Source: Acidobacteriota bacterium (GTDB taxonomy: Bacteria > Acidobacteriota > Blastocatellia > Pyrinomonadales > Pyrinomonadaceae). Taken from it: a stretch of 64,000 nt of DNA. The notes beneath the pieces are model-generated. The model made no database searches. It was not told where the DNA came from and was given only the letters and a program-made list of their open reading frames with translations. The translations under genes and the position numbers were made by a program. Shown one piece after another: positions 24,912 through 33,127 of this stretch. Position 1 is the first letter of the stretch. Every line of letters begins with the position of its first letter. The stretch spans positions 1-64,000 of the forward strand of contig JAIVJZ010000002.1 in assembly GCA_020199775.1 (NCBI GenBank). Direction: 5' to 3'.

Positions 24912-26015
24912 ATGAGCGAGAAACTCGACGTGAAACCGAAAGAGAATTGCCGTTGGGACCTGGTGAGCCTCGGCGAGGTGATGCTGAGACTCGACCCCGG
25001 CGACGCGCGCGTCCACACGACGCGCTCCTTTCAAGTCTGGGAGGGCGGCGGCGAATACAACGTCGCGCGCGGGTTGCGCCGCTGCTTCCGGCTCGACACG
25101 GCGGTCGTCACCGCGCTCGCAGACAACCCGGTCGGTCGCCTCGTCGAAGACCTGATCTTTCAGGGCGGCGTCGATCAATCGCACGTTCTCTGGCGCAAGT
25201 ACGACGGCGTGGGGCGCGAGGTGCGCAACGGTCTCAACTTCACGGAGCGCGGCTACGGGGTGCGCGCCGCGCTCGGCTGCTCCGACCGGGGCCAGACAGC
25301 CGTCTCGCAACTCCGCCCCGGCGACATTGATTGGGACACCATCTTCGGCGGCGAGGGCGCGCGCTGGTTTCACACCGGCGGCATCTTCGCCGCGCTCTCC
25401 GAGACGACGCCTGCGGTCGCGCGCGAAGCGATGGAGGCGGCACGCCGTCACGGCACGATCATCTCCTATGATCTGAACTACCGCGATTCACTCTGGAAGG
25501 GCATCGGCGGCAAGGCGCGTGCGCAGGAGGTCAACCGCGAACTGGCTCGCTTCGTTGACGTGATGATCGGCAACGAGGAAGACTTCACGGCCTGCCTCGG
25601 CCTCGAGGTCGAAGGTCTGGACGAGCACCACTCGAAACTCGACGTGGGCAACTTCCGCAAGATGATCGAGCGCGCCGTCGCGGACTTTCCGAACTTCAAG
25701 GCGGTCGCCACCACGCTCCGCAACGCGAAGACGGCGAGCATCAACGACTGGGGCGCGGTCTGCTTTCACGAGGGCGAACTTTATCAATCGCAGACGCGCG
25801 AGAACCTCGAAATCTACGACCGCGTCGGCGGCGGCGACTCGTTCGCCTCCGGTCTCATCTACGGTTTTCTCGCAGGCAAAGGCGCACAGTGGGCGGTCGA
25901 GTGCGGTGCGGCGCACGGCGCGCTGGCGATGACCACGCCGGGCGACACGACGATGGCGACGCTCTCCGAAGTCGAGCGCGTTATGAAGGGCGGCGGCGCG
26001 CGCGTCGCGCGGTAA
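24912..26015 (+). CDS. kdgK: 2-keto-3-deoxygluconate kinase KdgK
   Basis: KdgK phosphorylates KDG to KDPG. The protein is a PfkB-family sugar kinase of about 367 residues. Features are LVSLGEVMLRLDPG near the N-terminus, GGGEYNVARGLRR for substrate binding, and the ATP and catalytic loop DRVGGGDSFASG, whose Asp is the base. I start at the ATG at 24912 because GGTGGAG lies just upstream; an in-frame GTG at 24903, directly after the exuT stop, is possible but has no site. It follows exuT by 9 nt and is followed by kdgA, completing KDG to pyruvate plus glyceraldehyde-3-phosphate. Confidence 0.92.
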   Translation: MSEKLDVKPKENCRWDLVSLGEVMLRLDPGDARVHTTRSFQVWEGGGEYNVARGLRRCFRLDTAVVTALADNPVGRLVEDLIFQGGVDQSHVLWRKYDGVGREVRNGLNFTERGYGVRAALGCSDRGQTAVSQLRPGDIDWDTIFGGEGARWFHTGGIFAALSETTPAVAREAMEAARRHGTIISYDLNYRDSLWKGIGGKARAQEVNRELARFVDVMIGNEEDFTACLGLEVEGLDEHHSKLDVGNFRKMIERAVADFPNFKAVATTLRNAKTASINDWGAVCFHEGELYQSQTRENLEIYDRVGGGDSFASGLIYGFLAGKGAQWAVECGAAHGALAMTTPGDTTMATLSEVERVMKGGGARVAR

Positions 26016-26103
26016 TTTCAGAGGGGCGCGCGTGGCGCGTTGATCCCATGCTCGCAGTTATTTGCGTACGTGATTGGCGCAGGGTGATTTGATTGGGAGA
26101 GCG

Positions 26104-26763
26104 ATGAATAAGAAGGAAGTCTTGCGGCGAATCGAAGAAATTGGGGTCGTGCCCGTGGTGCGTGCGTCTTCTGCGGAAGAGGCGATGGGGGTCATCGAAG
26201 CGATCAGGGCGGGCGGCGTCAGCGTGCTTGAAATCACGATGACCGTGCCGCGCGCCGTGCGCGTCATCGAGCAGGTGGCCGACCGCTACGGCGCGGAGGT
26301 CGTCGTCGGCGCGGGCACGGTGCTCGATCCGGAGACGGCGCGCGCCTGCATCCTCGCCGGAGCCGCGTTCGTCGTCAGCCCTTCGCTCAACACGGGAACC
26401 ATTGAATTGTGCCGACGCTACTCGGTCGCCGTCATGCCCGGCGCGCTGACGCCAACCGAGGTGGTGAGGGCGTGGCAGGCGGGCGCGGACGTGGTCAAGG
26501 TCTTCCCCTGCGGCGCGCTCGGCGGCGCGAAGTATCTAAAGTCGCTCAAAGCCCCGCTGCCGCAGATCGAGATGATCCCGACCGGTGGTGTCTCGCTCCA
26601 GACCGCTGCGGAGTTCATCGAGGCGGGCGCGCTCGCCCTCGGCGTGGGCGCAGACCTCGTGGACACGAAGGCCATCCGTGCCGGACAACCGGAGAAGGTG
26701 ACCGAGGCGGCACGCGCTTACGTCGCCGCCGTGCGCGCCGCACGCAATGAGATTGCGAGTTAG
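26104..26763 (+). CDS. kdgA: KDPG aldolase KdgA (Eda family)
   Basis: KdgA splits KDPG into pyruvate and glyceraldehyde-3-phosphate. The 219-residue protein shows the aldolase class I motifs: VVPVVRASSAEEA (about 15-27), the Glu of VLEITM, VVVGAGTVLDPE, SPSLNTGTIELC, VMPGALTPTEV and the Schiff-base lysine in DVVKVFPCGALGG, followed by PTGGVS. I place the start at the ATG at 26104 with GGGAG 5 nt upstream, rather than the GTG-type start at 26074. It is the last gene of the rightward operon and converges with the GntR gene. Confidence 0.94.
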   Translation: MNKKEVLRRIEEIGVVPVVRASSAEEAMGVIEAIRAGGVSVLEITMTVPRAVRVIEQVADRYGAEVVVGAGTVLDPETARACILAGAAFVVSPSLNTGTIELCRRYSVAVMPGALTPTEVVRAWQAGADVVKVFPCGALGGAKYLKSLKAPLPQIEMIPTGGVSLQTAAEFIEAGALALGVGADLVDTKAIRAGQPEKVTEAARAYVAAVRAARNEIAS

Positions 26764-26865
26764 TTGTGAGAGTGATTCAAAGCGGGAAGATGTTTGACAA
26801 CTTTAGGAGCGGGGTTCCGGGTTAGAACAGAGAACGTCTTTAACCCGGAAGCCGGAGCGCGAAAC

Positions 26866-27654
26866 TTAATGCACGTCGCCGTTCGCACCGTTTGAGCCGT
26901 TCGCGCCGTTGCGTCCGGCAGCGTCCTCGGCTGCCTCCTGCTCCTGTGCCTTCTGCGCGAGCATGAGGTGTTCGCGCATGGCCTTGCGCGCGGCCTCCGG
27001 GTTGCGCTCGCGGATCGCGCGGTAAATGTGCCGGTGCATCTCGGCCGATTCCTTCAAGTCGCGCGCTCGCTTGACGGTCTTGCTCCGCACGTCGAAGAGG
27101 ATGGTCGATACCATGTTCATCAGCGAGGTGAGGATGCGGTTGCCGGAAGCCGCCGCCACCGTCTGGTGGAAGTGCATGTCGTGGACGAGGAACTGCTCAG
27201 GGTCGTCAAGCGACGCGAACATCCCCGTGGTCTCCTCGGCCATCGTCGCCATCTGATCGTCTGTGGCGCGCTCGGCGGCAAGCCCCGCGACGGCCATCTC
27301 AAGCGACTGCCGCGCCTCGAACATCTCCGCCGAGGTGAAGCCGTGCAAAGAGGCCATCAGTCGCAGAGGGCTGCTGTCGAGCGAGGGCGGCCCGTCAGAT
27401 TTGACGACGAAAGTGCCCGCGCCCTGCCGCGATTGGAGCACGCCGACGGCGGCCAGTGAACGAATGCCGGCGCGCAAAGTGGGACGGCTGACGCCGAGCA
27501 TCTTGGCGAGGTCGCGCTCGGGCGGAAGACGGTCGCCGGGGCGCAGTTCGCCGCGATGAATCATTTCACGCAGTTGCGAAACGACCTCTTCGGAAGTCGT
27601 CCCGCGTCGCTCGGCATCTATGGTTTTGAAAATGTCGTTATTGAGATCGGTCAT
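26866..27654 (-). CDS. GntR-family (FadR subfamily) regulator, probable pectin/uronate repressor
   Basis: The 262 residues carry an N-terminal winged helix (about 15-80: REMIHRGELRPGDRLPPERDLAKMLGVSRPTLRAGIRSL in two parts) and an FCD ligand domain (about 98-235) with metal-binding Asp/His positions such as HDMHFHQTVAAASGN. Uronate regulators ExuR, UxuR and KdgR-like proteins of this subfamily sense uronates. The tail is a low-complexity Asn/Gly stretch. It stands alone and converges with kdgA. Its start codon lies inside GGTCATACC (27649-27657), a sequence also found upstream of the pectate lyase and TonB genes, so autoregulation is plausible. I infer that it binds the TGGT-N3-ACCA sites of this locus. 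Confidence 0.88.
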   Translation of the reverse strand: MTDLNNDIFKTIDAERRGTTSEEVVSQLREMIHRGELRPGDRLPPERDLAKMLGVSRPTLRAGIRSLAAVGVLQSRQGAGTFVVKSDGPPSLDSSPLRLMASLHGFTSAEMFEARQSLEMAVAGLAAERATDDQMATMAEETTGMFASLDDPEQFLVHDMHFHQTVAAASGNRILTSLMNMVSTILFDVRSKTVKRARDLKESAEMHRHIYRAIRERNPEAARKAMREHLMLAQKAQEQEAAEDAAGRNGANGSNGANGDVH

Positions 27655-28007
27655 ACCATTAGCTCTGTAGGAATATTTTTCAGACCAAATGCGGCAGGAT
27701 GATTGCGCCGGCCTTCCCGGCAGCCATTGAGCGTCTGATGAACCGACGCATTTTAACTCTTCTACCGCGAGTTGTCGAACAATTTATCGAACGCATTAAC
27801 CTTAAAGGTTTGACCATTTCGGAAATTTCGGAAAACGACTGTGAAATTGTTCAAAGGCTGGTCGCGAAAATTGGTCATTTGACCCGGCGACAGAGTTTGC
27901 TTCTCGCGCGCAGGTTTCAGCAGAGGCAAGCGTGTGTTCTGGCCGCCTGCAAGGGAACTTGAACAGTGCATAGTCTGTGTACAGCGAACTGACGTGAGGG
28001 AACATTT
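27655..28007. promoter_or_regulatory. Divergent spacer of the GntR-type regulator and GH105 genes
   Basis: No gene is seen. It holds two motif-like sites in direct tandem, AGGTTTGACCATT (27806-27818) and TTGGTCATTTGACC (27871-27884), plus GGTCATACC over the regulator start. The GH105 gene has the ribosome binding site GAGGGAAC. No strong -35/-10 pair stands out. Confidence 0.5.
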
Positions 28008-29930
28008 ATGAAGTTTGTTTTGAGAATTATCCTCTTCGCCATTCTGTCGGGCGTTTTGGCCGCAACGGTCGCGGGACAGACGCCGCCGCTTTCCGAGCGC
28101 ATGGCGGCCACCGCCATGAACAGTCTCTATCGCGACGCGGCGAAGAAGGAGACGGGCAAGCCGTCGAAGTGGACTTACGATCTCGGCGTCGTGCTCAAGG
28201 GCATTGAGGGCGTCTGGTACGCGACGGGCGACGGACGCTACTTCAAGCACATTCAGGAGAATATAGACCACTGGGTGCAGCCCGACGGCACGATCCGCAC
28301 CTACAAGGTGGAGGAGTACAACATCGATCACATCCTCTTAGGGCGAAACCTTTTGATGCTCTATAAGGTGACGGGACAGGAGAAGTACCGGAAGGCCGCC
28401 GCGCTTCTGCGTGAGCAACTGAGGACTCACCCGCGCACCTCTGAGGGCGGCTTCTGGCATAAGAAAATTTACCCGTACCAGATGTGGCTCGACGGCCTCT
28501 ACATGGGCGAGCCTTTCTATGCAGAGTATGCCGCCACCTTCAACGAGCCGGAAACGTTCGACGACATCGCCAAGCAGTTCGTCCTCATGGAGCGGCACTC
28601 GCGCGATGCGAAGACCGGACTGCTCTATCATGGTTGGGACGAGTCGCGCGAGCAGCGTTGGGCGGACAAGACGACGGGGCGCTCGCCGAACTTCTGGGGT
28701 CGCGCGATGGGCTGGTACGCGATGGCTCTCGTGGACACGCTCGAACACTTTCCGCCGCAGCACCCGCAGCGCGGTGAGTTGATCGCGAGCCTGAACCGTC
28801 TCTCGGCGGCGGTCGCGAAGTATCAGGAGCCGAAATCCGGCCTATGGTATCAGGTGGTAGATAAGGGCGGCGAGCGCGGCAACTATCTCGAAGCATCGGC
28901 CTCGGCCATGTTCGTCTACGCGCTGGCGAAGGGCGTGCGCAACGGTTATCTCCCGGCTTCATACATGAAGGTTGCGGAGAAGGCTCACAGAGGGATGATC
29001 AAAGAGTTCGTCAAGCCGGTCTCTGACGCGCAGGTCAACCTTGACGGGACGGTGAGCGTGGCCGGTCTCGGCGGCAACCCTTACCGTGACGGCAGCTACG
29101 AGTATTACCTTAGCGAGAAGGTCATCACCAACGACCCGAAAGGCGTGGGCGCTTTTATCAAGGCGAGCGTCGAGATGGAGATGGCCGCGAAGCCGAAAGT
29201 GGGTAAGGGAAGGACGGTCGCACTCGACTATTATTTCAACAACGAGTTGAAGAAGGACGCGACGGGTCGCAACATTCCGTGGCATTACAAGTGGGACGAG
29301 TTGCCGAACGCGGGCTTCTCACTCTGGGGACATCTTTTCAGGAGTTTCGGCGCAAGCACCGTGGCGTTGAAAGACGCGCCGATGGCGGCGAACCTCAAGG
29401 CTGCAGACGTTTACATCATCGTTGATCCTGACACGGAGAAGGAAACTGAACGCCCGAACTTCATCGCGCCGCAACACGTCAGCGCGATCACCGACTGGGT
29501 GCGCGCGGGTGGTGTCCTCGTCCTGATGGGCAACGATGCAGGCAATGCCGAGTTTGAGCACTTCAACCGGCTCGCCGGGCAATTCGGTATCCGGTTCAAA
29601 GAGGACAGGCAAAATCTCGTTAAGGGCGACGACTTCGCCGCAGGGCGGATCACACCTCCCGTCGGCCATCCTATTTTCAAGACGGCGCGCGCTCTCTACC
29701 TGAAAGAGATTTCCACACTCGCCGTCGTCCCTCCGGCGAAGTCCGTGCTGGATGACAGGGGCAATGTCGTCATGGCCGTAGCCAAACTTGGCAAGGGCAC
29801 AGTCTTCGCCGTCGGCGACCCGTGGCTCTACAACGAGTACGTTGACGGCAGAAAATTGCCAGCCGAGTTCGACAACTATGAGGCCGCGAGCGATCTCTCT
29901 CTCTGGCTGCTCCAACAAGCGAAACGTTGA
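28008..29930 (+). CDS. Secreted GH105 unsaturated uronyl hydrolase with C-terminal GATase-like domain
   Basis: GH105 enzymes remove the unsaturated galacturonate left by lyases at the non-reducing end of rhamnogalacturonan or galacturonan fragments. The 640 residues have a signal peptide (1-23), then the GH105 alpha/alpha barrel (about 28-375) with the catalytic Asp in YPYQMWLDGLYMGEPF and with GRAMGWYAMALVD. From about 395 to 640 comes a second, Rossmann-like domain (VALDYYFNNELK, GFSLWGHLFRSFG, VRAGGVLVLMGNDAGNAEFEHFNRL) of the class I glutamine-amidotransferase-like type often called DUF4350. Typical GH105 proteins stop at about 370 residues, so this is a fusion; the second part may bind or position substrate. 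It is divergent from the GntR gene. Confidence 0.9.
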   Translation: MKFVLRIILFAILSGVLAATVAGQTPPLSERMAATAMNSLYRDAAKKETGKPSKWTYDLGVVLKGIEGVWYATGDGRYFKHIQENIDHWVQPDGTIRTYKVEEYNIDHILLGRNLLMLYKVTGQEKYRKAAALLREQLRTHPRTSEGGFWHKKIYPYQMWLDGLYMGEPFYAEYAATFNEPETFDDIAKQFVLMERHSRDAKTGLLYHGWDESREQRWADKTTGRSPNFWGRAMGWYAMALVDTLEHFPPQHPQRGELIASLNRLSAAVAKYQEPKSGLWYQVVDKGGERGNYLEASASAMFVYALAKGVRNGYLPASYMKVAEKAHRGMIKEFVKPVSDAQVNLDGTVSVAGLGGNPYRDGSYEYYLSEKVITNDPKGVGAFIKASVEMEMAAKPKVGKGRTVALDYYFNNELKKDATGRNIPWHYKWDELPNAGFSLWGHLFRSFGASTVALKDAPMAANLKAADVYIIVDPDTEKETERPNFIAPQHVSAITDWVRAGGVLVLMGNDAGNAEFEHFNRLAGQFGIRFKEDRQNLVKGDDFAAGRITPPVGHPIFKTARALYLKEISTLAVVPPAKSVLDDRGNVVMAVAKLGKGTVFAVGDPWLYNEYVDGRKLPAEFDNYEAASDLSLWLLQQAKR

Positions 29931-29935
29931 GTGAT

Positions 29936-29988
29936 GAACGCGGAAAGACGAACTGAAGACCTGGTTTTTAGTTCGTCTCTCCGCGTTC
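29936..29988. repeat. 19-bp spacer hairpin (GAACGCGGAAAGACGAACT)
   Basis: The arms 29936-29954 and 29970-29988 are complementary with one mismatch and enclose 15 nt. It starts just behind the GH105 stop; a short TTTTT follows at 29992, so it may act as a terminator before the cupin gene. Confidence 0.7.
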
Positions 29989-30018
29989 AACTTTTTCTGT
30001 GAAAGGATGAGTCGCGCG

Positions 30019-30588
30019 ATGGTGATGATGAAACGAGTTCTGTTGACACTGGCGTTTGTATGCGCGTCGGCCGTTGGTTCTTTAGCGCAGACGGGGGCGG
30101 AGGGAACAAGCAGCCGCGCACCGGCAGAGCCGTCTCGCCCATTTGTCGTGATGGCGGCGCAGACGCTCGCCGAGTTGGAGCGGAGGCTGCGGCCTGAAGC
30201 GAAGGCCGAAGACCTGATTGGCGGCCCCGGCCAGCAACTCCGCGTGGCCGTCCAGCACGAGCGGAACAAGGCTGCACTTGAAGCCGAAGTGCACGACGCC
30301 TCGGACGACGTTTACTACGTGCTGGACGGCGCGGCCACGCTCACGCTCGGCGGTCGTCTGGAAGCGCCGCGCGAGACTGAGCGGGGCGAGTGGCGCGCTC
30401 CGCGCATCAGCGGCGGGCGCACGGTCGAGATCAGGAAAGGCGATCTCGTCGTCGTGCCACGCGGCACGCCCCACATGCGCAGCACCGTCGGCAAAGAGTT
30501 CTCCATGATCCTCATCAAGATATGGGCTGAGCCTCTGCCGCCTGCGCCGCCCAGTGCTGCCCCCGCGAGCAAGGCGCAGAAGCCCTGA
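30019..30588 (+). CDS. Exported single-domain cupin protein
   Basis: The protein has a signal peptide (about 1-23) and a cupin barrel: HDASDDVYYVLDGAATLTLGG, with fewer metal His than usual, and VVVPRGTPHM holding the second-motif His. Substrate and reaction are unknown. Exported cupins of this kind often bind sugar acids, and its place 88 nt behind GH105 suggests a link to pectin breakdown. Three nearby starts are possible (30007, 30019, 30025). I prefer the ATG at 30019 because AAAGG lies about 8 nt upstream, whereas at 30007 the same site touches the start codon. The tail is rich in Pro/Ala. It converges with the pectate lyase gene. Confidence 0.72.
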   Translation: MVMMKRVLLTLAFVCASAVGSLAQTGAEGTSSRAPAEPSRPFVVMAAQTLAELERRLRPEAKAEDLIGGPGQQLRVAVQHERNKAALEAEVHDASDDVYYVLDGAATLTLGGRLEAPRETERGEWRAPRISGGRTVEIRKGDLVVVPRGTPHMRSTVGKEFSMILIKIWAEPLPPAPPSAAPASKAQKP

Positions 30589-30638
30589 ACATACGCAAGG
30601 AACACGCGAATAAAGAGCGCGAAGGCAACGAAGGCCAG

Positions 30639-30686
30639 CACGACAGAGGGGCGCGGCGAGTTAACTCGCCGCGCCCCTCTGTCGTG
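30639..30686. terminator. Perfect 48-nt palindrome, bidirectional terminator
   Basis: 30639-30662 is the exact reverse complement of 30663-30686 (arm CACGACAGAGGGGCGCGGCG followed by AGTT), leaving no fixed loop. It lies between the converging cupin and pectate lyase stops. No long U-tract is present, but the stem is extremely stable. Confidence 0.8.
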
Positions 30687-30700
30687 TCCATGCGTGAGAG

Positions 30701-32338
30701 TTAGAAGCCCAACTTGCCGACTCCGGCTCCGGCCATGACGATTGACTTAACGTTGGCCGGGTTGTCGAGCGTGTAGCTGTAATAGGTCGAGGGTTCAGAC
30801 ACAGACCCGGCGGTTTGCGGTGCGCCCGAGTTGACGAACACGTTGTTGCGCTGAACGATCCGGCCGGGATCGCTGTCTCCCGTCGCCGTGACGGTGGGCT
30901 TCAGGACGTTCTCGAAGTAGTTGCCTTCGACGAGCACGCCTGCGTTCATCGTCGAGGCTACGCCGTAGCCCGTGTTGCCGATGTAGTAGTTGTTGAAGAC
31001 GTGAACGGGTTCGGCGAAGCGCACGCGCGGATTGCGTTGGACGCTGCCGTCGAACCAGTTGTGGTGATAGGTGACGCGCAGGTGGCCGAGGTCTTGCGCG
31101 GAGTTGCCGTCGTCGTGTCCGAGCAGCATCGTCTTGTCGTGGCTGTGGAAGCGGTTCCAAGAGACGGTCACGAAGTCCGAGCCGCGCTTGATGTCGAGCA
31201 GCCCGTCGTAGCCGTTCGATAACTCGCAGTGGTCAATCCAGACGTGGTGAACCGACTCCTGCAAGGTGATTGAATCATCGAAAGCGTTAATGAACTTCAT
31301 GTTACGGATGATGATGTTCTTCACGCCGTTCGTCATGTTGAGGCCGCCCCCGCTGATGCCGGAGTTCGACCCGAGACCGATGATCGTCTTGTCGGAGGCG
31401 ACCTTGTGCATCGCGGAGGGTAACGTGAGCAAACCGTCCACCTGAATGATGTAGGGGCCGGTTCTGAAGATGTAGTCCAGAAACTCTGACGCCGTTCTCA
31501 CAGTCACCACAGTACCGCCCGCGCCGCCCGTCGTGCCGTTCTGGCCGAGCGCGTTGACCGAGGCATAGCCGATTGGGCCTGCGCCGGGATCGGGCGTGGG
31601 CGTCGGCTCGGGCGTCGGTGTTGGAGTCGGAGTCGGTGTTGGCGTGGGCGTTGGAGTCGGAGTTGGGGTCGGCGTAGGAGTCGGCGTAGGAGTCGGCGTC
31701 GTTCCCGATAACGCTGTCACCACGAAGTCGTCGAACTCTGCGCTTGCGTAGAAAGTCGCCCCGCCGATGTTGCCCGAGCTGAACTGGCTGTCGGTCGCCG
31801 TCAGTTGGAGCGTGCCGTCAACGTATGCGCTCAGCGAGTTGCCGACCGCCTCGATGCGCAGCGTGTACCACCTGCCTGCCGTCACCGTGAAAGGCTTCGC
31901 GGCGAGCGTCGTCGAAGAGCCGGAGACGAGCTTTTTCAACTCCAACTGGTTGCTGCTACGCAGTGTGAGGTAGTAATAACTGGTGTTGCTCTGCGCGCGT
32001 GCCAGAAGCGCCACGAAGCGATCCGTGCCGTTGAAGCTCAAAGCCTTCACGCGCGCCTGCACCGCGTAGTTCGTCCATGCGGTAGACCCCGCCCGCGCGC
32101 GTGCGTCGCTGCTGGTGGACGACTGCTTGTAGACCCAAGAGCCGTCGGAGACGACCGTCCAAGTCCCGCCGGACTTCGTCCAGCCCTTCGCGTCGCCATC
32201 CTCGAAGTTGTCCGTGAAGAGCGCCTGCGTCTGGGCGGTCGCCACGAAACTGAACGTGAGAGCCAGCAGCATCACAGCAAACGCTAACGCGTAATGTAGG
32301 CGCGTAACCCGGCGTATCCGGGCGGAAATTTTAGACAT
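30701..32338 (-). CDS. Secreted PL1 pectate lyase with beta-sandwich domain and Thr-Pro linker
   Basis: It cleaves polygalacturonate by beta-elimination outside the cell. Order: signal peptide (about 1-37), a concanavalin-like sandwich (about 40-212) that may bind polysaccharide, a (TP)n linker coded by 31598-31698, and a PL1 parallel beta-helix (about 250-545). PL1 signatures are VWIDHCELSNGYDGLLDIK (Ca2+ Asp residues), VTVSWNRFHSHDK and HHNWFDGSVQRNPRVRFAE with the catalytic Arg region. I use the ATG at 32338, preceded by GGAGGGG, rather than the GTG at 32344. Its promoter about 370 nt upstream shares an unusual module with the TonB receptor. The gene stands alone. Confidence 0.92.
   Translation of the reverse strand: MSKISARIRRVTRLHYALAFAVMLLALTFSFVATAQTQALFTDNFEDGDAKGWTKSGGTWTVVSDGSWVYKQSSTSSDARARAGSTAWTNYAVQARVKALSFNGTDRFVALLARAQSNTSYYYLTLRSSNQLELKKLVSGSSTTLAAKPFTVTAGRWYTLRIEAVGNSLSAYVDGTLQLTATDSQFSSGNIGGATFYASAEFDDFVVTALSGTTPTPTPTPTPTPTPTPTPTPTPTPTPTPTPEPTPTPDPGAGPIGYASVNALGQNGTTGGAGGTVVTVRTASEFLDYIFRTGPYIIQVDGLLTLPSAMHKVASDKTIIGLGSNSGISGGGLNMTNGVKNIIIRNMKFINAFDDSITLQESVHHVWIDHCELSNGYDGLLDIKRGSDFVTVSWNRFHSHDKTMLLGHDDGNSAQDLGHLRVTYHHNWFDGSVQRNPRVRFAEPVHVFNNYYIGNTGYGVASTMNAGVLVEGNYFENVLKPTVTATGDSDPGRIVQRNNVFVNSGAPQTAGSVSEPSTYYSYTLDNPANVKSIVMAGAGVGKLGF
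31598..31698. repeat. Tandem repeat coding the Thr-Pro linker
   Basis: Degenerate 6-12 nt units (GGCGTNGGAGTCGG) encode an alternating Thr-Pro run, a flexible linker between binding and catalytic domains. Such runs are prone to length variation. Confidence 0.85.
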
Positions 32339-32481
32339 CGTCACCCCTCCTCATGCGAGTCCTTCTCGCTGAATGAGCTACTCGCGAGGCGTGGGCACCG
32401 TGTCGCGGTAGCTTCCGCACGTCACCCTCGCAGGCCGAAAGTGACCGGCAAGTTAGTGTGATTATTCAGACTGTTTTGTTG

Positions 32482-32500
32482 AAATTGGCTTAACCAATTT
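32482..32500. promoter_or_regulatory. Palindromic operator AAATTGGCTTAACCAATTT
   Basis: A 19-nt near-perfect palindrome, a variant of the TGGT-N3-ACCA family, lies 140 nt upstream of the pectate lyase start, inside the inferred leader. A nearer promoter could exist but I see no clear one. Confidence 0.6.
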
Positions 32501-32715
32501 AATGTGACCTGATGATTTGGAAATCCGTTAATCGTTACCCGGCTGTTTTCGGCAACGCATTATCACGAACTGAGACGCCTCTGTGCGGGGGGCGCGTCGC
32601 GGAGGCAGTTGACAGTTCTAGACGTAGTTAGTCTTGAGAAATTACCGCAATCCTGAAATTCAATTGCTGTAACGGGCAATCAAAGGCGACTTTTGTTTAT
32701 TTCAAAGGGGGCTGG

Positions 32716-32744
32716 ATTGTATTTCAACCGCCACATCCCGTCAA
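32716..32744 (-). promoter_or_regulatory. Promoter of the PL1 pectate lyase gene
   Basis: TTGACG (32739-32744), 17 nt, TACAAT (32716-32721) on the minus strand: close to the housekeeping consensus. Confidence 0.6.
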
Positions 32745-32749
32745 GAAAT

Positions 32750-32790
32750 ATTTTTAACCAATAAAAAGAGATAAGTATAAAGGTATGACC
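32750..32790 (-). promoter_or_regulatory. Two-part upstream element, PL1 copy
   Basis: On the minus strand GGTCATACC (32782-32790) is followed after 19 nt by ATTGGTTAAAAAT (32750-32762), 5 nt before the -35. The first element is 37 nt from TTGAC, exactly as upstream of the TonB receptor gene. Confidence 0.65.
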
Positions 32791-32987
32791 GACGCTTTGC
32801 GGTCAACTTTTTCTGCGGAAGGCGAACCGGCGGCGTTGCCTCTGTGTGCGGAGGCAGTGCTGAGATGAATAAGGAATGGAGAACAGGAACATGCGGAGCA
32901 TTCAGGACAGCGTCGGGGCGAACGCTGTGGCCGCGAGTCGTGGGTGAGATGTCTTCGGAACGGTCACGTGGTGAAGGGGAAATAAAG

Positions 32988-33019
32988 AGAGGGGCCTATG
33001 CCGGATGCAAGGCCCCTCT
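32988..33019 (-). terminator. Hairpin behind the large pectate lyase gene
   Basis: AGAGGGGCCT (32988-32997) pairs with AGGCCCCTCT (33010-33019). It lies about 110 nt past the stop of the gene ending at 33128; on the minus strand a TTTATTT run follows. Confidence 0.65.
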
Positions 33020-33127
33020 GAAAGTCGGGAATGAGTTTATCTCTCGTCCCGTTTAATTGTATTCAAGTCGCGCTTCGGACGGCGTAGGGCAGCATGAGCT
33101 TTCGCCCGGCCGCCCATCCGTCCCGCC

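Larger units (their letters stand above)
32345..33127. promoter_or_regulatory. Long upstream region of the PL1 pectate lyase gene
   Basis: The 783-nt spacer has no convincing gene; a 70-codon open frame at 32844 lacks a ribosome binding site and family features. It contains the promoter (32716-32744), an upstream module (32750-32790), a palindromic operator (32482-32500) and the terminator of the neighbouring gene (32988-33019). The inferred leader is about 370 nt. Confidence 0.6.

Noticed and set aside
31598..31698. Possible CRISPR-like or satellite repeat
   Set aside because: Units are 6-12 nt and in frame with a Thr-Pro linker; there are no spacers. I see no CRISPR array in the window.
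32844..33056. Small gene in the long spacer
   Set aside because: No ribosome binding site; it overlaps the terminator hairpin at 32988-33019 and matches no family I know.
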